23,126 nucleotides of DNA from DASZIT01 sp052143315 (lineage in GTDB: Bacteria; Actinomycetota; Acidimicrobiia; Acidimicrobiales; RAAP-2). A program made the position numbers and the translations under genes. This document shows, piece by piece, positions 15,852 through 21,916 of the stretch. The stretch spans positions 1-23,126 of the forward strand of contig JBKQTE010000016.1 of assembly GCA_052143315.1 (NCBI GenBank). Reading direction: 5' to 3'. A model generated the notes under the pieces. It was given only the letters and a program-made list of their open reading frames with translations, had not been told where the DNA came from and did not search any database. The stretch's first letter is position 1, and every line of letters starts with the position of its first letter.

Positions 15852-16754
15852 GTGAGAACCCTCGTACGAGCGGGCAGCACGCTGCTACTTATCTCGATGC
15901 TGCTGGTGAGCGGCGCCGTCGTCGCCGGTCCTGCTTCGGCTTCGGTGCCCACCGGGCCGGGCTACTGGCTCGAAGCCGGTGACGGTGGCGTGTTCGCCTT
16001 CGGAGGTGCGCCGTTCCTGGGGTCCGCAACCCACCAGTGCACGATGGAGTGCTTCGGCTTCGGTGCGACCGCTGACGGAAAGGGCTACTGGGTGGTGGAC
16101 TTCTTCCCCGCCGCGAGCCCCGAGACGTCCGAGCTCTACGGGTTTGGCAGCGCCTTCGACGTGCAGGTGCCCAACCCGGGTGACGACGCCACCGCCGTTG
16201 CCTCGACTCCTTCGAGCCAGGGTGGGTGGATTCTCTTCGGCCGCAGCGGAACCGTGGTGCCCTTCGGTGACGCCAAGTGGTACGGCGACGGTTCAGGGCT
16301 CGCCCACTGCTGTGGCACGTGGCCGCCGTACGGCAGCGCCATCGACTACTTCGCGGGCATCGCGTCCACTCCGGACGGGGGTGGGTACTGGCTGGTGGGA
16401 GTGGACGGGGGCGTGTTCGCCTATGGGGATGCCGCCTTCTACGGCTCGATGGGAGGTGACCGGCCCAACGCCCCCATCGCGGGGATCGCCCGCACCGACG
16501 ACGGTCACGGCTACTGGTTGGTGTCGTGGGACGGCGGCGTCTTCGCGTTCGGCGACGCCAGGTTCTCCGGCTCGATGGGAGGCAAGCCGCTCAACGCCCT
16601 CATGATCGGGATCGCGGCCAACCCGGACGGACCCGGCTACTGGACCGTCGCCCAGGATGGGGGCGTCTTCGCCTTCGGCGGTGCGCCGTTCCTCGGCTCC
16701 ATGGGCGGTCAGTCCCTCAGGCGTCCGATGTACGGCATCGCCGCCAGCGGCTGA
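15852..16754 (+). CDS. Secreted six-repeat protein (predicted beta-propeller), copy 2
   Basis: A 300-residue paralogue of the preceding protein with the same plan. It has a signal peptide ending GPASAS, then six GYW-type units: GYWLEAGDGGVFAFGGAPFLGSA, GYWVVDFF, a degenerate GGWILFGRSGTVVPFGDA, and three regular units (GYWLVGVDGGVFAYGDA, GYWLVSWDGGVFAFGDA, GYWTVAQDGGVFAFGGA). A Cys pair follows unit 1 (QCTMEC), as in copy 1, and an extra CC lies in the linker after unit 3. The GTG start has a GGGAG upstream and lies 14 bases after the first gene, so both are co-transcribed. Irregular blades 1-3 and regular blades 4-6 in both copies point to duplication of a whole gene rather than of single repeats. 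Confidence 0.85.
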   Translation: MRTLVRAGSTLLLISMLLVSGAVVAGPASASVPTGPGYWLEAGDGGVFAFGGAPFLGSATHQCTMECFGFGATADGKGYWVVDFFPAASPETSELYGFGSAFDVQVPNPGDDATAVASTPSSQGGWILFGRSGTVVPFGDAKWYGDGSGLAHCCGTWPPYGSAIDYFAGIASTPDGGGYWLVGVDGGVFAYGDAAFYGSMGGDRPNAPIAGIARTDDGHGYWLVSWDGGVFAFGDARFSGSMGGKPLNALMIGIAANPDGPGYWTVAQDGGVFAFGGAPFLGSMGGQSLRRPMYGIAASG

Positions 16755-16931
16755 CAGCATGCGATCTCCGCGGCCCGAGCGTGGAACGTGCGCTCGATCC
16801 ACCCAGCCCTCTTGGCTTCTCCGACACACGGCCTCCCCTACCCCGTCCGACCTGACCCGGAGGCTTTCTCCGAGGAAGCAGTGACGGGCGGCGGGCAACC
16901 TGAGTTGGACGCTTGAGCTCGAAACCAGAAA

Positions 16932-16937
16932 TATGAT
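16932..16937 (+). promoter_or_regulatory. Possible -10 element for the ion-channel gene
   Basis: TATGAT matches the -10 consensus at five of six bases, 54 bases before the channel start, in a noticeably AT-richer patch of the 237-base gap. No good -35 sits 16-19 bases upstream (TTGGAC is 21 bases away), so this is tentative. Confidence 0.3.
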
Positions 16938-16991
16938 CGGAGCCAGGTCCGGGCACGACCCAATGATGGTCGTAGGAGATCGGAGCGGGCG

Positions 16992-17789
16992 ATGGCGAGA
17001 TCTGAAGCGGCGTACGAGCGGTTTTCTGCGGCGGTCGACGGACCCATGATGGTCATCACCATCCTCTGGCTGCCGGTGCTCATCATCCCGCTGCTGACCC
17101 CAGTCCACGGGACGGTCGCCAGCACGTTCGCCACCGTCGATTACACGGTGTGGGCGCTCTTCGCCGTCGAATACCTGGCCAAGCTGATGCTGGCTCCCAA
17201 CAGGAAGCAGTACGTCCGTACGCACGTTCTCGACCTCGTCATCGTGGCCGTGCCGTTCTTCAGGCCGGCTCGCCTGGGTCGCCTGATCAACCTGGCCAGG
17301 CTGGGACGTGTCGGCATCGTCGCTGCCGATGTGCTCGCCCGGGCCAAGAAGATCATGACCCACCAGGGGCTCCAGTTCGTCCTCCTGGCCGTCGCCGTCA
17401 TCGTGTTCGCCTCGGCCGGTCTGGTGACGATCGCCGAACGATCCGCCAAGGGCGCCAATATCCACGATTTCGGGCAGGGTCTCTGGTGGGCGATCGTCAC
17501 CGTCACGACCGTGGGTTACGGGGACCGCTACCCAGTCACGCCGTTTGGGCAGGGCGTGGCGGTGGTGTTGATGCTGGTCGGCATCGGGTTGATCGGGGTC
17601 CTGACGGCGACCGTTGCAAGCTTCTTCGTTGACCAGAAGACCGACAAGCTCGAAGAACGGCTTGTGAGGATGGAATCGCTGCTTCTGGAGCTGACTGGGC
17701 GAACGGGTGATCGATCACCGGCCGATGGCCGGAGCGAGAACGGAAGCTCGAACTCAGTGACGATCCCCGTTCCCGCGGACAGCCCCTGA
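16992..17789 (+). CDS. Voltage-gated potassium channel, six-transmembrane type
   Basis: A 265-residue membrane protein with the Kv-like fold. S1 is about 19-40, S2 48-68 and S3 80-90. S4 carries spaced arginines (RPARLGRLINLARLGRVG, Arg91, 94, 97, 104, 106). S5 is 127-147, then comes a pore helix GLWWAIVTVT and the K+ selectivity filter TVGYGD (173-178), then S6 (185-212). A helical tail QKTDKLEERLVRMESLLLEL (215-234) looks like a tetramer coiled coil. It is close to the usual size for bacterial channels of this kind. ATG 16992 has a GGAG six bases upstream. It probably sets membrane potential or passes K+ passively. It is not obviously linked to its neighbours and is convergent with a lipoprotein gene. 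Confidence 0.92.
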   Translation: MARSEAAYERFSAAVDGPMMVITILWLPVLIIPLLTPVHGTVASTFATVDYTVWALFAVEYLAKLMLAPNRKQYVRTHVLDLVIVAVPFFRPARLGRLINLARLGRVGIVAADVLARAKKIMTHQGLQFVLLAVAVIVFASAGLVTIAERSAKGANIHDFGQGLWWAIVTVTTVGYGDRYPVTPFGQGVAVVLMLVGIGLIGVLTATVASFFVDQKTDKLEERLVRMESLLLELTGRTGDRSPADGRSENGSSNSVTIPVPADSP

Positions 17790-17821
17790 GCCGGCGGTCC
17801 GTTCTCCGGCCGAAGTGCTCA

Positions 17822-18232
17822 TCATCCGTTCTCCCACCGCCATCCGTTGTTGTCCTCACACGTCAGCGGACCGTTCTCGCCTTGGATCGTCTGGCCCTCG
17901 TCGGCAGTTGGGCAGTACTCGCCAACCCGGTAGCAGTTCCCCTCGGGGTCGATGGTGCAGCCGGCGGCTGCGGTTGTGGTGGGTGTCGCCGTCGACGGCT
18001 CGGTTGTGGGCGGTGCGACCGTTGTTGTTGGAGCAGCTGTTGTCGTCGGCGCGGAAGTGGTGGGTGGTGATGTAGTCGTCGGAGCCGGCGCCTTGGTCGT
18101 AGTCGGCGATCGTAAATTCGTGGTCGACGATCCGACTGCCTTGGTTGAGGTCGAAGAGGCGCAGGCTGCCAAGGTCAGCCCCGCAGTCACGATGATTGTG
18201 TAGCGCCAGAAACCTGCTTGTTGCGTGCTCAA
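17822..18232 (-). CDS. Thr/Pro-rich lipoprotein with a small Cys/Trp C-terminal domain
   Basis: A 136-residue predicted lipoprotein. The signal ends in lipobox LAAC (Cys about 24). A low-complexity Thr/Pro/Ala linker of about 60 residues follows (repeats of TTT, PTTT), suited to spanning the cell wall. The C-terminal 45 residues have four Cys and a GWRWENG end (CTIDPEGNCYR, EYCPTADEGQTIQGENGPLTC), resembling small extracellular modules common in actinobacteria; no function is known. The start appears to be TTG at 18232, with GAGGCGG five bases upstream; the internal GTG at the TAG motif would destroy the signal. The linker is highly repetitive at DNA level and could vary in length. Confidence 0.75.
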   Translation of the reverse strand: MSTQQAGFWRYTIIVTAGLTLAACASSTSTKAVGSSTTNLRSPTTTKAPAPTTTSPPTTSAPTTTAAPTTTVAPPTTEPSTATPTTTAAAGCTIDPEGNCYRVGEYCPTADEGQTIQGENGPLTCEDNNGWRWENG

Positions 18233-18342
18233 GTATCCGCCTCTCCGCCCAGCCCGTCGCCCCCTCGACGAGAGCTTTCCACAGTCGTCCAGGACGTGTC
18301 CTGGCTCAATTCATTAACTCGCCGCTTCCTTTGTCGTCGACG

Positions 18343-18603
18343 TCAGCGCTCGAGAATCTCTCGGCGGTGGGCCGTTCTCAGGACGAGCACCAGCAACCCT
18401 TCATCGTGGATCTCGTAGATGACGCGGTAGTCGCCAGTCCGCACTCGCCATTCGCCTGTGCCACCAACCAGCCGAGTCGCCGCAGGAGGGCGTGGGTTCT
18501 CGGCAAGGAGTTCGATGACCGCCTGGAGACGTCGTCTGGCGTCAGGATCGAACTCGCTGAGCTGGCGGCTTGCAGCAGGTGACAACTGGACCGAATAGCT
18601 CAT
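18343..18603 (-). CDS. RelE/ParE-superfamily toxin
   Basis: An 86-residue type II toxin with a complete RelE fold pattern: SYSVQLSPAASRQLSEFDPDARRRLQAVIELLAENPRPP, then RLVGGTGEWRVRTGDYRVIYEI (about 44-65) and a final strand LLVLVLRTAHRREIL. The conserved Arg/Tyr cluster in GEWRVRTGDYRVIYE is intact. RelE members cut mRNA in the ribosome and ParE members poison gyrase; the sequence alone does not say which. The ATG overlaps the stop of the upstream antitoxin frame (ATGA), the usual antitoxin-first order. It sits just outside the left repeat of the island, next to a change in base composition. Confidence 0.87.
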   Translation of the reverse strand: MSYSVQLSPAASRQLSEFDPDARRRLQAVIELLAENPRPPAATRLVGGTGEWRVRTGDYRVIYEIHDEGLLVLVLRTAHRREILER

Positions 18604-18704
18604 ACCAGGCCGAAATCCACCATGACCTGCTCCCAGGGGATCGGAGCCGCGCCGGTCGCCTCTATCTCCTGGCGCGCATCCTCGGCTGCGCGGATGTCGG
18701 CCAT
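18600..18704 (-). CDS. Antitoxin C-terminal region, probably truncated
   Basis: The frame upstream of the toxin encodes a charged helical tail: LAEDMADIRAAEDARQ, then EATGAAPIPWEQVMVDFGLV. The 'IPWEQV...LG' ending is typical of actinobacterial RelB-like antitoxins. The only ATG in the frame (18704) gives just 34 residues. The frame is open to about 18795 without ATG, GTG or TTG, so the DNA-binding N-terminus is missing or uses a CTG start. The region upstream is the hairpin and tRNA-derived repeat, so truncation by recombination at the island boundary is the simplest reading. Confidence 0.55.
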   Translation of the reverse strand: MADIRAAEDARQEIEATGAAPIPWEQVMVDFGLV

Positions 18705-18827
18705 GTCTTCGGCCAGCTCCAGAATCAGGTAGCGATGTACAGATGTGTCTGGTTCGAGATCGTCCTGAACCCGCCGGTACTTGCGCCTACGCCACTAGAG
18801 ACGTCAAGCGCGCTGTGGCGCTGCTCC

Positions 18828-18863
18828 CAGGCACACCCCACATAACTCGGTGGGGTGTGCCTG
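18828..18863. terminator. Strong hairpin next to the left tRNA-derived repeat
   Basis: Arms CAGGCACACCCCA and TGGGGTGTGCCTG are perfect 13-bp inverted repeats around a 10-base loop. The hairpin lies 3 bases beyond the tRNA-Pro 3' end on the minus strand, the position expected of a tRNA terminator. There is no T-run. It may be the original chromosomal sequence downstream of the tRNA-Pro gene. Confidence 0.6.
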
Positions 18864-18866
18864 CAA

Positions 18867-18990
18867 GTCGGGCTGCCGGGATTTGAACCCGGGATCTCTT
18901 GACCCCCCGGGTATCTGGGTCCAAGCGCTGTGCGGAGCGACGTCTGGCCAGGTGGACCGTGAGCGGAAGCCGCCAACTTAAGTGCAGCTC
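18867..18990 (-). repeat. Left attachment-site repeat: 3' half of tRNA-Pro(GGG) plus diverged arm
   Basis: On the minus strand this ends with GGGGGGTCAAGAGATCCC and then GGGTTCAAATCCCGGCAGCC: anticodon loop, stem, variable loop, T-arm and acceptor 3' strand of a tRNA-Pro. The 5' half is absent: no CGGGCTG acceptor strand and no pairing anticodon stem. A second copy lies at 22055-22177. The first ~48 bases are almost identical. Beyond that the copies diverge yet keep AGCGCT, TCTGGCC and GCAGCTC at identical spacing (13 and 34 bases between them). tRNA 3' halves duplicated in direct orientation are typical attL/attR sites of tyrosine-recombinase elements. Confidence 0.75.
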
Positions 18991-19189
18991 AAATCCGGTG
19001 GATCCCGATCGCGTCGAGAGCATTGTCGAGCGACCTTCGAGCCGCGACGGCCACCCTTCGCACCGTGCTCTCCGGATCGCTACGCGCTTCCGGCGGAGCT
19101 GCGTTCAGACTGTTAATTGCCACGGTCAGTTCGCTCAAACACCGGTGGAACTCGGCGGCCTTTTCATCCTGACTGCGCTCATCCGCCAT
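18989..19189 (-). CDS. Small hypothetical protein at the left end of the island
   Basis: A 66-residue predicted cytoplasmic helical protein of unknown family (ADERSQDEKAAEFHRCLSEL, then NSLNAAPPEARSDPESTVRR). ATG 19189 is chosen because it leaves a promoter gap before the divergent gene; the alternative ATG at 19270 would overlap that gene's start codon. Its stop codon touches the inner end of the left attachment repeat. No clear ribosome site is visible. Its helical, acidic character resembles small island-encoded accessory proteins, but nothing specific can be said. Confidence 0.5.
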   Translation of the reverse strand: MADERSQDEKAAEFHRCLSELTVAINSLNAAPPEARSDPESTVRRVAVAARRSLDNALDAIGIHRI

Positions 19190-19268
19190 CGCAGAAGCGT
19201 ATCCGTCACCTTCGGAAGGTGATTGGACAGTCCCACCACCCGATGCAGCACGCTCGTACGCTTGGATC

Positions 19269-19517
19269 ATGCCAGAGACGCCAGAAGTCGCCATGATCGC
19301 CCATGAGGTGGCCCGGGCCATCGTGGCGGTGAAGAAGGATCCCCGGATCACGTGGGAAGAGGCCGCCGGCACCCTCTGCGCCGATGTCAGTTCCACGACC
19401 GCACTCGGCTCGAGCACGACGGAAGCACGACGCCGGAAGTTGTACGCCGAGCTCGAGAAGGCGCTGTACGGCTCGGGCTGGAAGCGCGTGAAGGGTCGGT
19501 ACTGCCAGGTCGGGTGA
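19269..19517 (+). CDS. Small hypothetical protein
   Basis: An 82-residue predicted soluble protein, MPETPEVAMIAHEVARAIVA at the start and LYGSGWKRVKGRYCQVG at the end. Third codon positions are strongly G/C, which supports real coding. The fold looks like helix-helix-strand; the basic 'GWKRVKGRY' end could bind nucleic acid or be part of a winged helix, but no family is recognised. It may be leaderless or weakly translated, as no Shine-Dalgarno is seen. It is divergent from the 66-residue gene, and its stop directly abuts the remnant of the small basic-protein gene on the other strand. Confidence 0.6.
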   Translation: MPETPEVAMIAHEVARAIVAVKKDPRITWEEAAGTLCADVSSTTALGSSTTEARRRKLYAELEKALYGSGWKRVKGRYCQVG

Positions 19518-19604
19518 CTACAGCCCGAACCCCTTGAGTGACTTCCCCAGCGTCCGGTTCGTCAAGCGGTAGAGCTGCCGTCGAGCGACCCGCTTGAGCC
19601 CTGG
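19518..19604 (-). pseudogene. Remnant of the small basic-protein gene (3' end only)
   Basis: Read on the minus strand, the last 28 codons give a tail KRVARRQLYRLTNRTLGKSL plus KGFGL and a stop. This closely matches the C-terminus of the intact 60-residue protein at 20815-20997 (KRVARRDVYRSINKPLGKTL then RGFGL). Upstream the frame is closed by a TAG at 19605-19607 and no N-terminal half is recognisable. The two copies lie in the same orientation on either side of the MazF cassette, 1.3 kb apart, and share their stop-proximal DNA (CTACAGCCCGAA). Confidence 0.7.
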
Positions 19605-19678
19605 CTACGCTTCGACCAGTCGTCACGGCGACGGAAGGACGCTGCGGCCGGCTTGCTTGGTGGGACACCAACGCTCAG

Positions 19679-20059
19679 CTAGGAACTTGCCGGTGCAGAA
19701 GGGCCAACAAGCCCGAACGAGACTGCCAGTCCTCGCCTGACGGCTCCCATTTGGTCGTCGGTGAGCGAACCCAGGTACTTCTCGAGCCGAGTCTGGTCAA
19801 GCGTCCTCACCTGGAATGTGAGCACTGCCGATTCCTGTGGCAAGGGCTCCCCGGCCGAAAGGATCGGAGAAATGGGATTGCCGCGCCCCTTGATCTTGCT
19901 GGTGATGGGTGCGATCAAGACTATTGGAAGTGTGCCCTGAATCACCTCTGGAGAGACGACAACGACAGGTCGCCTTCGACCCTGCTCCGATCCAACTACA
20001 GGATCGAGATTGACCCGATAGATCTCACCGGGCTGCGGTGTGGTTTCCGGATAGGGCAT
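19679..20059 (-). CDS. MazF/PemK-family endoribonuclease toxin
   Basis: A 126-residue MazF-fold protein. Family strands are clear: PQPGEIYRVNLDPVVGSEQG with the conserved G-E-x-x-x-x-x-L-D and the catalytic-type Arg in GRRRPVVVVSPEVIQG (27-42), then VLIAPITSK (47-55), ESAVLTFQVRTLDQTRLEKY and a C-terminal helix. MazF toxins cleave mRNA at short sequences. It is the last gene of three on this strand, 12 bases after the 113-residue gene. Normally a MazE antitoxin of about 75-90 residues precedes it and overlaps; none of the usual kind is present. The C-terminal ~15 residues (FGLVGPSAPASS) are low-complexity. Confidence 0.88.
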   Translation of the reverse strand: MPYPETTPQPGEIYRVNLDPVVGSEQGRRRPVVVVSPEVIQGTLPIVLIAPITSKIKGRGNPISPILSAGEPLPQESAVLTFQVRTLDQTRLEKYLGSLTDDQMGAVRRGLAVSFGLVGPSAPASS

Positions 20060-20071
20060 CCGGTTCGGGGG

Positions 20072-20413
20072 CTACTGTTCCGGCCATTGCTCGGACACGG
20101 TCACCTCGAAAGCGATGAGATCCTCCTTCGCGACGTCGACCCAAGGCTCGAGCAAGTCTGCCGTCAACACGGGGCCACGGACTCTCGCGATCATGGATTC
20201 GAGTCGCTCGCGCGAACCCGGAAAGGGATGGATGGCCGCTACCGTCACGTCGTAGCCGGCTAATTCGTTGGCCCTCGGGATCCAGTCAGCAATCGCAGGC
20301 GTTGGCCTAGTCTCGTCCTCGCGGTACGGCATCTGAACGGCGCTCGAGACGATCGGAGCCGCCTGCTCGGCAGTCCCACCGGTCTCGCCACTGATCTGGT
20401 TCAGAGTTTGCAT
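20072..20413 (-). CDS. Hypothetical protein in the MazF cassette (antitoxin candidate)
   Basis: A 113-residue acidic protein, MQTLNQISGETGGTAEQAAP at the start and DVAKEDLIAFEVTVSEQWPE near the end. The middle has ADWIPRANELAGYDVTVAAI and RERLESMIARVRGPVLTADL, suggesting an alpha/beta domain. No DNA-binding AbrB or ribbon-helix-helix motif typical of MazE is seen. ATG 20413 has AAGGA six bases upstream; the open frame extends further into the next gene but lacks coding character there. It begins 2 bases after the DUF3467-like stop and ends 12 bases before mazF. Position and acidity make it a candidate partner or antitoxin of MazF; that is inference only. Confidence 0.65.
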   Translation of the reverse strand: MQTLNQISGETGGTAEQAAPIVSSAVQMPYREDETRPTPAIADWIPRANELAGYDVTVAAIHPFPGSRERLESMIARVRGPVLTADLLEPWVDVAKEDLIAFEVTVSEQWPEQ

Positions 20414-20415
20414 CC

Positions 20416-20715
20416 CTAGTCCTTTGACAGTTCGTCGAAGCCGGGCGAAGGAATCTGGCCAAACTTGGTTTCGTATTCGGCGATCATCTTCACGAGCAGG
20501 GGGATCATCGCTTTTGCCATCCCAAGAGGGATCACTGTCTGCCCAATGGCCCGGATTGGTGAGCCATGAGGCCCGAGTTGACCTTCTGGCAGTTCGGTTG
20601 GATCGGCGTCGAGCCAAGTAATCGTCACGGCGAACGGCCCGGATGCTAGGTGCAGGGAACTCGGGTGCATCCGGGGCAGATCGTGGTCCGCCTGAGTTGG
20701 GTCAGGATCTGGCAT
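20416..20715 (-). CDS. DUF3467-like protein, first gene of the MazF cassette
   Basis: A 99-residue protein. Its C-terminal half, AIGQTVIPLGMAKAMIPLLV then KMIAEYETKFGQIPSPG, follows the DUF3467 pattern (a strand ending in a Pro, 'xHAKxLLxxLxxNIxxYExxFGxI'), and its middle strand (SGPFAVTITWLDADP) fits the preceding 'SPxDFxLDFG'. The family is small, cytoplasmic and of unknown function. An ATG start at 20715 has no obvious ribosome site. It leads the three-gene unit DUF3467-like, 113-residue protein, MazF with gaps of 2 and 12 bases. DUF3467 proteins are not, to my knowledge, standard toxin-antitoxin parts, so the linkage is worth noting. Confidence 0.6.
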   Translation of the reverse strand: MPDPDPTQADHDLPRMHPSSLHLASGPFAVTITWLDADPTELPEGQLGPHGSPIRAIGQTVIPLGMAKAMIPLLVKMIAEYETKFGQIPSPGFDELSKD

Positions 20716-20814
20716 GGCTCTACAACACTACTGGGCCACGCCGATCCGGTGCATTCGCGGCCATGGGAGCAACACCGGCTCGATCCTGGCTTCAGGTGCG
20801 GATGATCTGCTGGT

Positions 20815-20997
20815 CTACAGCCCGAAACCCCTGAGCGTCTTGCCCAACGGCTTGTTGATCGACCGGTACACATCTCTCCGGGCGACCCGCTTGCCGTACG
20901 ACGCGGGACCACGCTCGGCGGCTTGGACGTTGCCAAGGTCCCGGGCGGCTCGGTAGAGCTGGGACCTGAGACTCTTCTTACGAGGCATGCCGGCCAT
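20815..20997 (-). CDS. Small, strongly basic protein (intact copy)
   Basis: A 60-residue, Arg/Lys-rich protein: MPRKKSLRSQLYRAARDLGN, then AAERGPASYGKRVARRDVYR and a GFGL end. No cysteine and no membrane segment. The charge and helices suggest nucleic-acid binding, but it is not a recognised family. ATG 20997 has GAGG six bases upstream; ATG 20988 (57 residues) is possible. A truncated copy lies at 19518-19604, so the gene has been duplicated within the island. Similar tiny basic proteins occur in actinobacterial mobile DNA; this is a general impression, not a match. Confidence 0.65.
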   Translation of the reverse strand: MAGMPRKKSLRSQLYRAARDLGNVQAAERGPASYGKRVARRDVYRSINKPLGKTLRGFGL

Positions 20998-21086
20998 CGT
21001 ACGCCTCGGGTGTCCGGCCCCGAGTAAGGGAGGCGGAACCCCAACTCGACGGGCCGGCTGGGTGGACCTACCGGCGCGCTCGATGG

Positions 21087-21437
21087 TCAGGTGCCGGACT
21101 GAAGGTTGCAGGTCTGGATCGTCACCACGGTGCCTCGGGGCACGTGGGATCCGACGCCGGGCGACAGCCCGACAACGAGGTCGCCCGCTTCGCACTGATT
21201 GAGGGCATAGTCAGCAGGATTCACCTGCTGGACCGTGTAGCCGAGGCCAAGCGCCTCGAGCTGCGCCTCCTCGCCGAAGACTGTCGGAGCGCTTTCCGTG
21301 GTCGTGTCCCACTGGTATGGAACGACCACAAGGGGCGAAGTGGTCGACGTGGACGGAGCGACGACCACCACTCGGGTCGTGCATCCTGCGCGGAGGATCG
21401 CCGCGGCCACCAGCCCGGCCAATGGAGCCCGCCTCAC
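21087..21437 (-). CDS. Short lipoprotein with a PASTA-like domain
   Basis: A 116-residue predicted lipoprotein. The start VRRAPLAGLVAAAILRAGC gives a signal with lipobox-like LRAGC (Cys about 19). A Ser/Thr/Val linker is followed by one PASTA-like unit, with a helix (EEAQLEALGLGYTVQQVN), a loop and the closing strand pattern LSPGVGSHVPRGTVVTIQTC, the usual 'P..G..V..GTxV'. PASTA domains bind cell-wall muropeptides in kinases and penicillin-binding proteins; a single copy on a lipoprotein suggests wall attachment. GTG 21437 overlaps the stop of the upstream regulator pseudogene (GTGA). Confidence 0.65.
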   Translation of the reverse strand: MRRAPLAGLVAAAILRAGCTTRVVVVAPSTSTTSPLVVVPYQWDTTTESAPTVFGEEAQLEALGLGYTVQQVNPADYALNQCEAGDLVVGLSPGVGSHVPRGTVVTIQTCNLQSGT

Positions 21438-21637
21438 TTGAGTCGGCCCGTCGCCTTGGCCCACGCCACCACGTCGGGCCAGGCCCATACCAGCGCCGAC
21501 TTGAGCTTCGCCACCGGCTCTGGGAAGTCGGGGTGCCGGTAGTGTCAGCCGTGGACCACGGTCGATTTCCCGACACCTAGGCGATCGGCAATCTCTGCGG
21601 CGCCTGCAAGGTCGTCCACGTCGAACTTCCTTCCCAC
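21434..21637 (-). pseudogene. AlpA/excisionase-like DNA-binding gene with an in-frame stop
   Basis: One reading frame on the minus strand encodes a complete 67-residue small regulator apart from a TGA at codon 31 (21545-21547). Before it: DLAGAAEIADRLGVGKSTVV, a helix-turn-helix. After it, in the same frame: YRHPDFPEPVAKLKSALVWA then DVVAWAKATGRLK, the wing and C-terminal helix of AlpA-like excisionase/regulators. The usual residue at this point is often Trp, so TGG to TGA is the simplest change. The start is GTG 21637, no good ribosome site. Such regulators normally control the integrase of their element. Either a pseudogene or a sequencing error; stop readthrough is less likely. Confidence 0.7.
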
Positions 21638-21676
21638 GGCCGAAATCTAGTTGAGCGGCCGTTCTCCAATGGTTGT

Positions 21677-21694
21677 TGCGGTAGGGCTACCGCA
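21677..21694. promoter_or_regulatory. Perfect 18-bp palindrome upstream of the small membrane-protein gene
   Basis: TGCGGTAG and CTACCGCA are exact inverted repeats separated by GG. The site lies 18 bases before the ATG at 21713 and 39 bases beyond the start of the regulator pseudogene, in the divergent gap, so it is a good operator candidate for an element-encoded regulator. Confidence 0.6.
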
Positions 21695-21712
21695 TCCTCG
21701 AAGGGAGCAACC

Positions 21713-21916
21713 ATGACCATCGAACAGGAACAAACCAACAGGCCGGACGAGACCCGGACCAGGTGGTCGCCAGTGGCGGCGGTCCTGGTGGCCGCAGGTA
21801 TCGCCATCGGGTGCCTCGCAGCCCCCGTGGGTGCGGCCACGGTCTACACCTGGCTGACGAGCTGGGCGCACCGTGCCATCCAGAGACGCTTTCGGGCTGG
21901 TTCGAGGCTGCGGTAG
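21713..21916 (+). CDS. Small membrane protein with a recombined C-terminus
   Basis: A 67-residue frame with a good GGGAG ribosome site. The N-terminal 22 residues are charged (TIEQEQTNRPDETRTRW), then one membrane segment SPVAAVLVAAGIAIGCLAAP (about 19-42). From about residue 44 the sequence (YTWLTSWAHRAIQRRFRAGS) is translated from DNA that in another frame encodes the tyrosine-recombinase fragment. The original C-terminus therefore appears lost at a join near 21844. Whether a product is still made is unknown. Confidence 0.5.
   Translation: MTIEQEQTNRPDETRTRWSPVAAVLVAAGIAIGCLAAPVGAATVYTWLTSWAHRAIQRRFRAGSRLR

Noticed and set aside
17940..18110. Repeated GTT/GTC triplets as a possible simple-repeat or regulatory element
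   Set aside because: They are the Thr/Pro linker codons of the minus-strand lipoprotein.
18867..18935. Functional tRNA-Pro gene at the left repeat
   Set aside because: The T-arm and acceptor 3' strand are perfect, but there is no 5' acceptor strand and the anticodon stem does not pair.
18787..19023. Minus-strand ORF across the left repeat
   Set aside because: Its middle (SRVQIPAARLAG) is the familiar translation of a tRNA T-arm and acceptor, so it is not a protein gene.
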